From an uncultured Lachnospiraceae bacterium (GTDB lineage Bacteria; Bacillota; Clostridia; Lachnospirales; Lachnospiraceae): a DNA stretch of 64,000 nt. Below are positions 16,012 to 23,849 of the stretch, piece after piece. Under the pieces are notes generated by a model. That model made no database searches and was not told the origin of the DNA. It saw nothing but the letters and a program-made list of their open reading frames with translations. Made by a program: the position numbers and the translations under genes. The DNA lies in the NCBI GenBank assembly GCA_949051815.1, contig CARQVR010000003.1, positions 1-64,000 of the forward strand. The letters are read 5' to 3'. How positions within the stretch are numbered: position 1 is the first letter of the stretch; the number at the start of each line of letters is the position of its first letter.

Positions 16012-17409
16012 TTATATCTGTCTGAATCCCCTGAATGCAGCGTTTCTGTTATAATACAGATCCCTGCATATTTTTTCGGAGTTCTGTATCTGTATCTCGT
16101 TATACCGCTGTATCAGTTTTACATTTGCATGATAAAGCGCTTCATAAATCTCCTCATCTGAATACTGTGTAAAGTTCACTGCTAACAGATCAGAATTGAC
16201 ATGCTTGTTTTCATAAAAATCTTCTGTGTCCTTCACCATTCCGTGCTCTATCGCATATTCAAACAGCTCCGTCCCCGGATAGGGTGTGACAGGCCGAAGC
16301 GTTCTCATCTGTGCATGATCATCATATTTAAGGAGAAACTCTACCGCATCATCAATTGCACTGAGCGGCTCATTAATATTTCCATATATAATGTTAAGTC
16401 CCGGACTGATTCCAACCTGCAGCGTATTCTCGATACCCCGTATAATCATTTTTCTTGTTAAACCCTTGTGCATAACCTTAAGCGTCTCATCGTCTAATGA
16501 CTCTATACCGTAATTGATGAATACACATCCTGCCTCTTTCATTTTTTCCAGAACATCAATATCCGCAAAGTTAAGCCGTCCGTTACAATCCCATTTGATA
16601 TCCAGCCCTGCATTTATAAAAGCGTCACACAGTTCCAATGTCCTTTCTCTCGAACTCATTAACAGTTCGTCAGAAAAGGCAATATAACTCACATTATATT
16701 TTTCCTTAAGAAAATTTATCTCCCCGATAATACTTTCCGCGTTTCGCGGCCTGAATCCCTTATCCATGCGGTAGCAGAAATTACACGCAAAAATACATCC
16801 CCGCCCTGACAGAAGCGGCATACACCGCTCGTTGCCTCTGATATTCGGCAGTCTTAACAGCGTATAATGCGTCATGTCAAACAGATCATAGGCAGGCCAT
16901 GCGATCTCATCAATATTTTCTATCAGTTCCCTTTCCTTTGTTCTTATATATTTTCCTTCTTTATCTAAAAAGGCAATTCCATCCACACTTTCCCATGTCC
17001 GTTTCCCTGCAAACGCATCCAGCAGTTCTACAAAAGTAATCTCTCCCTCTCCAATGCCAACCACATCAGCCCCTGTCTTTTTCAGGAAAAATTCCGGATC
17101 GGCCGCCGGCCCATGTCCTCCGATTGTATACTTAAATGAATTTCTTCTGCGGGACGCGTTTATTGCTTTCGAAAGCGACAATAATTTGTGGTATTGATAA
17201 TATCCGCCAATTACACTCACTTCTACAACATCAAATGAGGTTTTATCCAGGTATTCCGTCAGATGACTGTCCGGCCAGTGATAAATATCCTGTTGATATA
17301 CGGACACTTCATGTCCTGCATTCCGCGCTGCAGATGCCAGATACGCAAGTCCCTGTGGAAACCATGAAATATAAGAATCATTGTCATAAACTACCATTAA
17401 TATTTTCAT
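16012..17409 (-). CDS. B12-binding-type radical SAM protein
   Basis: A 465-residue protein with an N-terminal cobalamin-binding-like domain (residues 1-140: MKILMVVYDND, IGGHGPAADPEFF, VVGIGEGEITFVELLDAF) and a radical SAM core whose cluster ligands are Cys205, Cys209 and Cys212 in GRGCIFACNFC. Further core motifs are IAFSDELLMS, WDCNGRLN, YGIESLDDETLKVMHKG and GNINEP. B12-radical SAM enzymes often methylate unactivated carbons; here the likely target is a sugar or the lipid-linked glycan (inference). It sits between legB and ptmE, inside the core of the pathway. AAGGAG six bases upstream of the ATG fixes the start. Confidence 0.82.
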   Translation of the reverse strand: MKILMVVYDNDSYISWFPQGLAYLASAARNAGHEVSVYQQDIYHWPDSHLTEYLDKTSFDVVEVSVIGGYYQYHKLLSLSKAINASRRRNSFKYTIGGHGPAADPEFFLKKTGADVVGIGEGEITFVELLDAFAGKRTWESVDGIAFLDKEGKYIRTKERELIENIDEIAWPAYDLFDMTHYTLLRLPNIRGNERCMPLLSGRGCIFACNFCYRMDKGFRPRNAESIIGEINFLKEKYNVSYIAFSDELLMSSRERTLELCDAFINAGLDIKWDCNGRLNFADIDVLEKMKEAGCVFINYGIESLDDETLKVMHKGLTRKMIIRGIENTLQVGISPGLNIIYGNINEPLSAIDDAVEFLLKYDDHAQMRTLRPVTPYPGTELFEYAIEHGMVKDTEDFYENKHVNSDLLAVNFTQYSDEEIYEALYHANVKLIQRYNEIQIQNSEKICRDLYYNRNAAFRGFRQI

Positions 17410-17425
17410 GCCATTCTCCTTCGTC

Positions 17426-18415
17426 CTATATGTTATAGATATCCGCCTTATACCTGTCCAGATTGTCCCTCAAAAACGCAATCGTCTCTTTCAATCCTTC
17501 TTCCAACGAATACACTGGTTTCCATTCCGTCAACCGCATGATCTTCTCATTGCATCCAAGAAGCCTGTTGACTTCGCTCTTTTCCGGCCGAAGCCTCTCC
17601 GTATCACATATAATCCCTGCATCCGGATTGATTTGGCGAATCAGCTCCTTTGCAAGTTCCCCTATAGAAATCTCTCTTTGTGTCGCAATGTTTATTTCCT
17701 CACCAATGGTCTGTCCCGACTCATAAATGGATATAAAGCCATGTACTGTATCCTTTACATAGTTAAAGTCCCTCGTCGGTGTCAGTGCCCCGAGCTTTAT
17801 CTCCGTTTTCCCCGATAAAAGCTGCGTAATGATAGCAGGTATGACTGCCCTGGCCGACTGTCTCGGCCCATATGTGTTAAATGGACGTACAATCGTTACA
17901 GGCATACCGAAGGACCGGTAAAAACTTTCCGCCAGTCTGTCCGCTCCGATTTTTGTGGCCGAATAGGGCGACTGTCCCTGAAAAGGATGCTTTTCATCAA
18001 TGGGTACATACTGTGCTGTCCCATAAACTTCGGATGTCGATGTTACCAGCACCCGGTTTGTCTCTGACTTCCTGGCCGCCTGCAGCACATTCAGCGTGCC
18101 TTTTATATTGGTGTCTACATAAGTGTCCGGCGAGTGATAGCTGAAAGGAATCGCAATAAGCGCTGCCAGATGAAAAACAGCATCCACACCTTTCATGGCT
18201 TCTTCCACACCATTGGGATCGCGGATATCTCCCTGAAAAATCTCAACGCTCTGCATGACATCCTCCGGCAGCGTATCAAGCCATCCCCACGTATTAAAAG
18301 AGTTGTAATAGACGAACGCTTTTACCTGATATCCTTTTCTTACCAGCTCCTCCACCAAATGACTGCCGATAAATCCATCCGCCCCTGTTACCAATATCTT
18401 TTTTTCTGTACTCAT
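17426..18415 (-). CDS. legB: NAD-dependent 4,6-dehydratase LegB
   Basis: A 329-residue short-chain dehydrogenase of the extended type that removes water from a GDP- or UDP-amino sugar to give the 4-keto-6-deoxy intermediate. Motifs: ILVTGADGFIGSHLVEEL, AFVYYNSFNTWGWLD (characteristic of LegB), VFHLAALIAIPFSYHSP, VTSTSEVYGTA, the active-site YSATKIGADRL, and RPFNTYGPRQSARAVIP. It is the first committed step of the leg set here. Neither candidate start (18415 or 18436) has a strong ribosome binding site; 18415 gives the usual N-terminus. Confidence 0.9.
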   Translation of the reverse strand: MSTEKKILVTGADGFIGSHLVEELVRKGYQVKAFVYYNSFNTWGWLDTLPEDVMQSVEIFQGDIRDPNGVEEAMKGVDAVFHLAALIAIPFSYHSPDTYVDTNIKGTLNVLQAARKSETNRVLVTSTSEVYGTAQYVPIDEKHPFQGQSPYSATKIGADRLAESFYRSFGMPVTIVRPFNTYGPRQSARAVIPAIITQLLSGKTEIKLGALTPTRDFNYVKDTVHGFISIYESGQTIGEEINIATQREISIGELAKELIRQINPDAGIICDTERLRPEKSEVNRLLGCNEKIMRLTEWKPVYSLEEGLKETIAFLRDNLDRYKADIYNI

Positions 18416-18476
18416 TGATATATCTGAACCTGCCATTCTTTATATTGGAATTTCGTTTTTTCATTCCTTACTCATG

Positions 18477-19847
18477 TCACAAAACGATGACATTCTGCAG
18501 CATCACCGGCAGCCCCGCCTTCTGGCAAAGCTGCACCACAGAACTCCCGTCCCCATAATACGCATCCGAAAGCGCCACCGCCCTGTCCATGTCCGCCGTA
18601 TCGTCGTAGATTCCCCAGCCGTCCTCAATATACCGGTTTCTGATCTCTTTATACGCTTCCCAAAGCTCCGGCCGCATGGACTCAATTGTCGCCTGAATCA
18701 ACGGATGCGGTCTCCATAGCAGTGCCACCTCATCCCGATTCTCCTTAAATATGGCAAACACAGACTCCATCTTCCGAAGCATCTTCTCACTGTGCTTCAA
18801 AAGTGCACTCACGCTTGTATTGTAGAAAATAACTTTCTTCCAGCTCCCGTCCGGCTTCTCAATGATTCTCAACCACTCCGCCGGAATTTCCAGATCCTCT
18901 TTTTTTGTGCTCAATACTTTATCAATCTTCGGCGAACCCGTCCCCAGAAACTTCTTTTCCAGAAACTTTCTGTCTACATGTTCTCCTGGCAGTCCCATCT
19001 CTTTTGCCGCCTTGATGTACTCATTGATATAGATCTGCCGCATATTTTCCGACTGCACAATTACCTGATTGGCATAAATCGTTCCGGGTGTAAAACAAAA
19101 GTGTTTCATCCCGTCAATCGCGGCCTGATTGTCCGGCTCTATTTCCCCTAAAATGAAATAAGGAATATATACTAATTTATCTGTGTAATTTCTTAGATTT
19201 TTGGAATAAAAATAAGGATGCACGCTGGTCACGTGATTGCACTCGTCATAGGGGTTATGAATGTAAATCACATCCGGATGGCGCGCTTCCAGATCATATT
19301 CATCGTAACGGGTAACCGGCACATACCGGGGGTACTGATCTCCCTCATAATGCTCTTTGCGAAAACTCCCGTCCGGGTTCTTATCAAAATAGGGTATGGG
19401 TATCACATAAGCATCACATTCAGGGTCGGTATGCGCCGCTTTCCAGACGCTCTCAAGCGAATCCCACATGGATGCTTTATATGGAAGAAACACGATTTCT
19501 TTTTTGTCGTCCGGCAGATCATATTTAATACCGTTTTGTAAACCGGTCAACTGTTTTTGAATCTTTTTTGATACTTTCCGACAAACATTTTCATCAGACA
19601 GGCTCTCACTTATCTGATAAATGTTTTCACAGTAGTCCTCCAGTATATGAACCAGATTTGCATACTTCTCATCGAGTGTGTCTATGTAGGTGCCAAGGGC
19701 AATAGCCGACTCCTGACACTGCACAAGCGCTTCTGCTACTCCCTGCGGATTAGAAGCGGCGGTTTTTACGATGGCGTCATTGGCTTTCAGCAGCGTGTCC
19801 ACTGTCTGCAGCATATCTTTCTTTTTATACTTTTCCACCGCAATCAC
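18477..19847 (-). CDS. CDP-glycerol transferase-like / GT-B-fold protein
   Basis: About 456 residues. An N-terminal helical region (KDMLQTVDTLLKANDAI to IYQISESL) is followed by a GT-B-like body: YKASMWDSLESVWKAAHTDPECDAYVIPIPYF, VIYIHNPYDECNHVTSV, YIPYFILGEIEP, GTGSPKIDKVL and the donor-site pattern LLWRPHPLIQATI with YYGDGSSVVQLCQKAGLPVM. This resembles CDP-glycerol glycerophosphotransferase relatives of surface-polymer loci. The start is uncertain: GTG at 19847 with AGGAAAG upstream fits the domain, an ATG at 19901 is possible, and a TTG at 19961 lies in the adjacent TnpB right-end region. Confidence 0.55.
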   Translation of the reverse strand: MIAVEKYKKKDMLQTVDTLLKANDAIVKTAASNPQGVAEALVQCQESAIALGTYIDTLDEKYANLVHILEDYCENIYQISESLSDENVCRKVSKKIQKQLTGLQNGIKYDLPDDKKEIVFLPYKASMWDSLESVWKAAHTDPECDAYVIPIPYFDKNPDGSFRKEHYEGDQYPRYVPVTRYDEYDLEARHPDVIYIHNPYDECNHVTSVHPYFYSKNLRNYTDKLVYIPYFILGEIEPDNQAAIDGMKHFCFTPGTIYANQVIVQSENMRQIYINEYIKAAKEMGLPGEHVDRKFLEKKFLGTGSPKIDKVLSTKKEDLEIPAEWLRIIEKPDGSWKKVIFYNTSVSALLKHSEKMLRKMESVFAIFKENRDEVALLWRPHPLIQATIESMRPELWEAYKEIRNRYIEDGWGIYDDTADMDRAVALSDAYYGDGSSVVQLCQKAGLPVMLQNVIVL

Positions 19848-19974
19848 CGCCCTTTCTTTCCTGATGCTCTTTCTGCAAGCAGGCATTTTCTGCGTTTGCA
19901 TCTGGTTTCTCTGTTCCGCCGTGCATGCTCGATTACGCTTATCTGAGACTGCACAGCTCAATTAACAAGGCATA

Positions 19975-20240
19975 TTGGACATCTTTTGATGCTGCCGACG
20001 GTATTCCCGTCCGCTTCGCTCCCGGTACGTCTTCCTCTCAGAAGTTCCCTCGGGTCATGGCATACCCAATACCCGGCCGAAACCGGCTTCTAATGCCGTT
20101 GGTGTTACGGTTTGCATATGCCGCAAATCCGTTACGCCCGTTTTTATCAAAAGAAATTTTTTACAGTCCTACTTCCGGAACCGGTTTTGGTAAAATACTT
20201 CCCAAAGGAAACATTCATCTGTAAAATCTTTCATTATGAA
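19975..20240 (-). ncRNA. Putative omega-RNA (guide RNA scaffold) of the TnpB homologue
   Basis: TnpB guide RNAs are transcribed from the tnpB 3' end through the transposon right end, with the guide just beyond it. The 260 bases 3' of the tnpB stop are non-coding and rich in short stems on the minus strand, e.g. GCCG-GTTT-CGGC (near 20085), GACGG-GAATA-CCGTC (near 20000), and CATC-AAAA-GATG (19981-19992), plus a CCCGAGGGAA stretch. The right boundary is not certain; if the scaffold ends at GGCAGCATCAA the guide would begin AAGATGTCCAATATGCC. This is inferred from position and structure only. Confidence 0.45.
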
Positions 20241-21538
20241 CTCATCTGCCCGCGTTTTCTGGCGTTCTTTGCGGTGTTTTCCCGTTCGGCCAGTTCTGCG
20301 CCGCAGGATTTGCAGGAAAAAACACCGTCTGTCTTTTGGCCGGCTGCACCGCACCTGCTGCATTCGCTGCTGATATTTTTCCCAAACACCTCTATCAGTT
20401 CAATGGACTGTTCCCTGCATTTCTGAGCCAGCCGGTTTCTCACATATCCCTTCTGCCACATGCTGACCGAACTGTTGATTTTCTTATTCACACCCGCTTT
20501 GGAGCTTTGGGGCAGCTTGGGCAGATAAATGGCGGCCGGTTTTTCTGTCCGCAGCATCCGGTTAATCTCTGCATTAATGTAGCTATGCAAAGCCTCTTCC
20601 AGCCTTTCTCTCCCTGCCATATACTTTTTTCTGCCGGGGTTTTTATCCTTATTCCTGCGATACCGGATGTTGCCCTCTCTGACATATTCCGAAAGGGCGT
20701 ACTGATAGTCACTGTACTTTTCGCCGTAAATATTGCCTTCATCCGTCACGAACATTGTGCGGATTCCAACCGCCAGCCCGACTTCCCTGTGATAGTCCTT
20801 ATGCCGTCTGACTTTCATCTCCACAGGCGCGTGGATTACGACGCTCCTCTTCTCCGGGTAAATGCGGATACAGATTTGTTTCGTATAGCGGTTATTGTCT
20901 GTAAGGGGTATAAAAATCCGCTTTCTCTTTTCCTTTATGGCGAGATAAATACCGTGATCGCCATAGCGATACGCTTTCCCCGATGCGGAAAATCCGTCCA
21001 CGGTATCTGTATGCATTTTCTTCAAGTGCCTGCGGACCTGTCTGCACAGATACCGGTTCAGACGGTTTTCGTCGATATCTTTCCGCACTTCCCGGAATGT
21101 TTTTTCCCATTCCTCAGAAAGCTGTATTTCCTTTTCCAGAAGAATTGCTTCAAAGCAATCGCTCTGCTTCATGACAAACCGCAGGTAGTGTCTGTCCTCC
21201 GGTGTCAGATTCTCATTTTCCCGAATGCACTTTTCCACCCTGCTCTTCGTCTGTGTCCACTGGTTTTTGATATCACCCAGCGCATCGAAGACAGCCAGAT
21301 AAAAGTACACCGACGGCAGCCCGAGGTTTACACGCAAACCGCTCGCCGTCATTTCATTCTGCACGGTATAGCCCGGATAAATCTTCGGGAGACTTTTGAC
21401 ACCGCCATAACGCTGATACACGTAGTTCTTGACCGTGCTGTAATCCTTCGCGATCTCCTGCAGCTTTTTCATATCCGCCTCTGAAACAGGTGCGCTATTA
21501 TATTGGCAGACAGTCTTACATATGGTGTTTGACGGCAT
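20234..21538 (-). CDS. TnpB homologue lacking RuvC catalytic residues (TldR-like candidate)
   Basis: A 434-residue IS200/IS605-type TnpB relative. Active TnpB needs Asp-Glu-Asp in RuvC. Here the GIDxG strand reads VGLAVGIRTMF (Ala256), the xxxEDL strand reads IYLPKLPQ (Pro340), and the DxNAAxNI motif reads RENTAKNA (Arg419), so all three are lost. The zinc ribbon is intact (CSRCG at 393-396, CKSCG at 409-412) and the frame has no stop, so RNA or DNA binding may be kept. No tnpA is present. The start at 21538 is used because the promoter -10 lies at 21658-21663, so the in-frame ATG at 21655 would precede the transcript start. Nuclease-dead TnpBs acting as guided repressors (TldR) are known; that role here is inference. 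Confidence 0.8.
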   Translation of the reverse strand: MPSNTICKTVCQYNSAPVSEADMKKLQEIAKDYSTVKNYVYQRYGGVKSLPKIYPGYTVQNEMTASGLRVNLGLPSVYFYLAVFDALGDIKNQWTQTKSRVEKCIRENENLTPEDRHYLRFVMKQSDCFEAILLEKEIQLSEEWEKTFREVRKDIDENRLNRYLCRQVRRHLKKMHTDTVDGFSASGKAYRYGDHGIYLAIKEKRKRIFIPLTDNNRYTKQICIRIYPEKRSVVIHAPVEMKVRRHKDYHREVGLAVGIRTMFVTDEGNIYGEKYSDYQYALSEYVREGNIRYRRNKDKNPGRKKYMAGRERLEEALHSYINAEINRMLRTEKPAAIYLPKLPQSSKAGVNKKINSSVSMWQKGYVRNRLAQKCREQSIELIEVFGKNISSECSRCGAAGQKTDGVFSCKSCGAELAERENTAKNARKRGQMSS

Positions 21539-21573
21539 TTCGCTCTGCTTACTCCCCGGCTTGTCAAATCGTT

Positions 21574-21598
21574 TTCGCAGAATTGGGTATTCTGCGAA
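21574..21598. repeat. 25-bp palindrome, copy A
   Basis: Arms TTCGCAGAAT and ATTCTGCGAA around a TGGGT loop. It lies in the 5' leader of the tnpB homologue. An exact reverse-complement copy is at 23812-23836. Read as RNA it forms a stable hairpin between transcript start and start codon. Confidence 0.85.
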
Positions 21599-21601
21599 AA
21601 A

Positions 21602-21640
21602 TGAGGCAGTCAGGAACAGTTGTCGCCTAACTGCCCGCAA
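21602..21640 (-). repeat. Hairpin in the left end of the TnpB unit
   Basis: On the minus strand GGCAGTTAGG and CCTGACTGCC pair over ten positions around an 11-base loop. IS200/IS605 elements have sub-terminal hairpins recognised by TnpA, so this may be the left-end hairpin; no tnpA is present here. Confidence 0.5.
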
Positions 21641-21657
21641 ATTATGTATCGTCATAA

Positions 21658-21686
21658 ATTATACTTTACATAAGGATGTTTGTCAA
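21658..21686 (-). promoter_or_regulatory. Perfect sigma70 consensus promoter of the TnpB homologue
   Basis: Minus strand TTGACA (21681-21686), exactly 17 bases, TATAAT (21658-21663). Transcription would start near 21651, leaving a leader of about 110 bases with two hairpins before the ATG at 21538. Confidence 0.85.
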
Positions 21687-21712
21687 TTTCGCCACGAATG
21701 ACAAATCTGTCA
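21679..21712. promoter_or_regulatory. TGTCA half-sites overlapping the -35 of the tnpB promoter
   Basis: TTTGTCA at 21679-21685 and TGACAAA at 21699-21705 form an inverted repeat, and TGACA-AATC-TGTCA (21699-21712) a second, tighter one. The first arm includes the -35 hexamer. This looks like a repressor operator; it could also be chance in part. Confidence 0.45.
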
Positions 21713-21730
21713 CTTTTTGGCAGTTACAAT

Positions 21731-22315
21731 TCAGCTTTTCATAAATTCTGTAAAATCAAGCTGCAAATCCTTATATATTCCCACCTGAATCGGCACAGAG
21801 AAGGAATGGCATACAGGAATATCCCATTGATCCGCTTCATATACGGTGACCGTTTCTTTTTTCGGATCGACAATCCAGTATTCCTGCACACCTGCTTCCC
21901 GATACAGGACAGGCTTTCTCACATAATCCATTTTTCTGCTTGAGGGTGATACAATTTCGATCACCCAGTCCGGCGCACCATGACAGCCTCTCTCACCCAG
22001 CCTGTCACCATGACAGATAACGGAAATATCAGGCTCTACATAATTGCGGTTATCCTTCTTAATATATACGCCAAATGGCGCCGGAAGAAGCTCACAGTTT
22101 CCTTTATTTTTACGGATGTAAGTCTCAATTTCAAAAATAAGTTTAACAAGAATCCTCTGGTGTACCGTCATTGGCGGCGCCATCATAAACATTTCACCGT
22201 CAATCAGTTCCGCCCGTTCTCCGTCCGGCAACGCCTCGATATCCGCTGTGGTATACCCTTTGCCTCCCTTGATTTCCATAAACAAGTCCTCTTTTCTGAT
22301 TCGTGCATGATCCAT
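21731..22315 (-). CDS. Uma2-family (DUF820) PD-(D/E)XK endonuclease-like protein
   Basis: A 194-residue Uma2 protein. The family order is clear: YTTADIEALPDGERAELIDGEMFMMAPP, HQRILVKLIFEIETYIRKN, then the nuclease core YVEPDISVICHGDRL, DWVIEIVSPSSRKMDYVRK, YREAGVQEYWIVDPKKETV. The Asp of EPDI, Glu of IEIVSPS and the following Lys/Gln region make up the restriction-like fold. Function of these proteins is mostly unknown. AGGAGG seven bases before the ATG fixes the start, and that site can be masked by a hairpin (see 22326-22366). It lies between the tnpB homologue and the recombinase. Confidence 0.88.
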   Translation of the reverse strand: MDHARIRKEDLFMEIKGGKGYTTADIEALPDGERAELIDGEMFMMAPPMTVHQRILVKLIFEIETYIRKNKGNCELLPAPFGVYIKKDNRNYVEPDISVICHGDRLGERGCHGAPDWVIEIVSPSSRKMDYVRKPVLYREAGVQEYWIVDPKKETVTVYEADQWDIPVCHSFSVPIQVGIYKDLQLDFTEFMKS

Positions 22316-22325
22316 AGTTTGTCCT

Positions 22326-22366
22326 CCTGCTCTGCAGGAGACCTCATCTTAGAATCTCCTGCTTTT
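22326..22366 (-). promoter_or_regulatory. Mutually exclusive leader hairpins masking the uma2 ribosome binding site
   Basis: On the minus strand three segments follow each other: A GCAGGAGA (22334-22341 complement pair partner at 22355-22362), B TCTCCTGC, and C GCAGGAGG, which contains the Shine-Dalgarno. B can pair with A (13-base loop) or with C (3-base loop AGA), so formation of one hairpin excludes the other. In the A-B form the ribosome site is free; in the B-C form it is closed. Confidence 0.55.
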
Positions 22367-22651
22367 AAATTGTTTGAATGGGTTTAAAAGCATAGAAATT
22401 CTGAAACACAGATTGGAAACCGACATGAAGTGCCGGTTTATTTGACACTGACGTAAAATAATATTACATCGAACATTTGTTGTCGAGAAATAATATGCTT
22501 TGTGGTTATTATAAGAAACGTTTCAAGATGTGTCAAGGACTAAAAAACGTTTCCGCTAAACTCTCTGTAAATTTTTGTCGGAATTTGTCACACGGACTGT
22601 TATTAATGGTATATTTGTGGTCAAAAAAGTGGTCAGAAAGGAGAGTTACAT
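22367..22651. other. Intergenic region between uma2 and the recombinase
   Basis: About 285 bases, divergent between the two genes. It holds a small hairpin (AACCG ... CGGTT near 22417-22440), a TTGACA at 22442-22447 without a good -10 at the right distance, and a TTGTCA-18-GTATAT pair near 22585-22615 that could drive the recombinase. No gene seen. An attachment site could lie here but none can be recognised. Confidence 0.35.
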
Positions 22652-23776
22652 ATGCCAAGACGAGGTGACAACATCAGGAAACGTGCTGACGGGAGATGGG
22701 AAGGCCGGTATCAGGTAATAACCGCAGACGGTGAAAAGAGGTATCTGTCGGTTTATGGAAAATCCTACAGCGAAGTGAAAGAAAAACTTACTGCCAGAAT
22801 GTATGTGTTATCCACAGATTTACAAAGTTCGCGGCAAGGAAGCAGACTGCGGGTTTGCGATACCTATTTCTGCGCGCTCATGGAGGAATGGCTCAAAGAG
22901 GTCGAGCAGAACAGAAAATATTCTACTTATATTAAGTATAAAAAACTCTACACATGTCATATCCAACCTCTTTTTTCTTCCGACAAATTTTCCCGTATGT
23001 CCAACAGCCATATTCAGGCGCAGTTGACGGCGCTGGAGGTTTCGGATGCGACCAGACATAATATTCTTGCCACAATCAAACAGACTTTGCGTTATGCGGA
23101 AAAGCAATATGGTTATCCCGTACCTGCGTTGTCCGGCTGCACTTTGCAAAGGCATACATCTGCAATCGAGATAATGAACCGCACGGAACAGACAAGGCTG
23201 ATCCGGTTTCTTTACAGTGACATGAATATCTCCAAAGCCGGAATATACCTTTGCCTTTTTACCGGACTGCGATTGGGAGAAATATGTTCTTTGAAGTGGG
23301 ATGATATTGATCAGGAAAGGGGGCTGCTTCATGTCAACAGAACCGTACAGAGAATCGAAAGCAAAGAAGGGCCGTCAAAAACCACGCTTTTAGAAACGCC
23401 ACCCAAAAGCATTTTTTCTAAACGGGAAATCCCGGTGCCGGATACATTGCTGTCAATCCTTACCCAATTCAGGCAGGAGGGACAGGAATATGTCCTGAAA
23501 AACAATAGACCGATGGAACCCCGGACTTATCAGAATCATTTCAAAAAGTATCTGGAAAAAATCAATGCTCCCAATTACAACTTTCATATTCTGCGGCACA
23601 CCTTTGCCACAAATTGTATTGACAGCGGAATGGATATTAAAAGTCTCAGCGAAATTCTGGGGCATTCCAATGTGCAGATTACCCTGAACAGATATGTTCA
23701 TCCCAGTATGGATACCAAACGAAAATATATCAATGCGCTTTCTGCCGATTATGGTCAGTTATGTGGTCAGATATAG
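22652..23776 (+). CDS. Tyrosine recombinase / phage-type integrase
   Basis: A 374-residue site-specific recombinase. An N-terminal arm-binding-like region (MPRRGDNIRKRADGRWEGRYQV), a SAM-like core-binding domain (FCALMEEWLKEVEQNRKYSTYIKYKKLY) and the catalytic domain: Arg in FTGLRLGEICSLKWDDID, HILRHTFATNCID (HxxR), and LGHSNVQITLNRYVHPS with His and the nucleophile Tyr. AAAGGAGA is seven bases upstream of the ATG. No excisionase, relaxase or phage genes are nearby, so it is an orphan, perhaps the remnant of an integrated element. A palindromic terminator follows at once. Confidence 0.9.
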   Translation: MPRRGDNIRKRADGRWEGRYQVITADGEKRYLSVYGKSYSEVKEKLTARMYVLSTDLQSSRQGSRLRVCDTYFCALMEEWLKEVEQNRKYSTYIKYKKLYTCHIQPLFSSDKFSRMSNSHIQAQLTALEVSDATRHNILATIKQTLRYAEKQYGYPVPALSGCTLQRHTSAIEIMNRTEQTRLIRFLYSDMNISKAGIYLCLFTGLRLGEICSLKWDDIDQERGLLHVNRTVQRIESKEGPSKTTLLETPPKSIFSKREIPVPDTLLSILTQFRQEGQEYVLKNNRPMEPRTYQNHFKKYLEKINAPNYNFHILRHTFATNCIDSGMDIKSLSEILGHSNVQITLNRYVHPSMDTKRKYINALSADYGQLCGQI

Positions 23777-23811
23777 AAAATCCTGTTTGTATAGTAAGTA
23801 GTAATGCAAAA

Positions 23812-23843
23812 TTCGCAGAATACCCAATTCTGCGAATTTTTTT
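23812..23843. terminator. Bidirectional terminator made by palindrome copy B
   Basis: Arms TTCGCAGAAT and ATTCTGCGAA (23812-23836), followed by seven T on the plus strand and preceded by AAAA, so it can end both the recombinase transcript and the converging histidine-kinase transcript. It is the exact reverse complement of 21574-21598. Confidence 0.85.
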
Positions 23844-23849
23844 ACGCCT

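Noticed and set aside
20336..21484. 382-codon plus-strand frame opposite the TnpB homologue
   Set aside because: It is antisense to a frame with clear zinc-ribbon and TnpB motifs, lacks a ribosome binding site and has unlikely composition.
21539..21655. Longer N-terminus of the TnpB homologue from ATG 21655
   Set aside because: The -10 box lies at 21658-21663, so the ATG would precede the transcript; the stretch also encodes two hairpins.
22652..23776. Integrative element or prophage
   Set aside because: Only the recombinase is present; no conjugation, phage or excision genes on either side.
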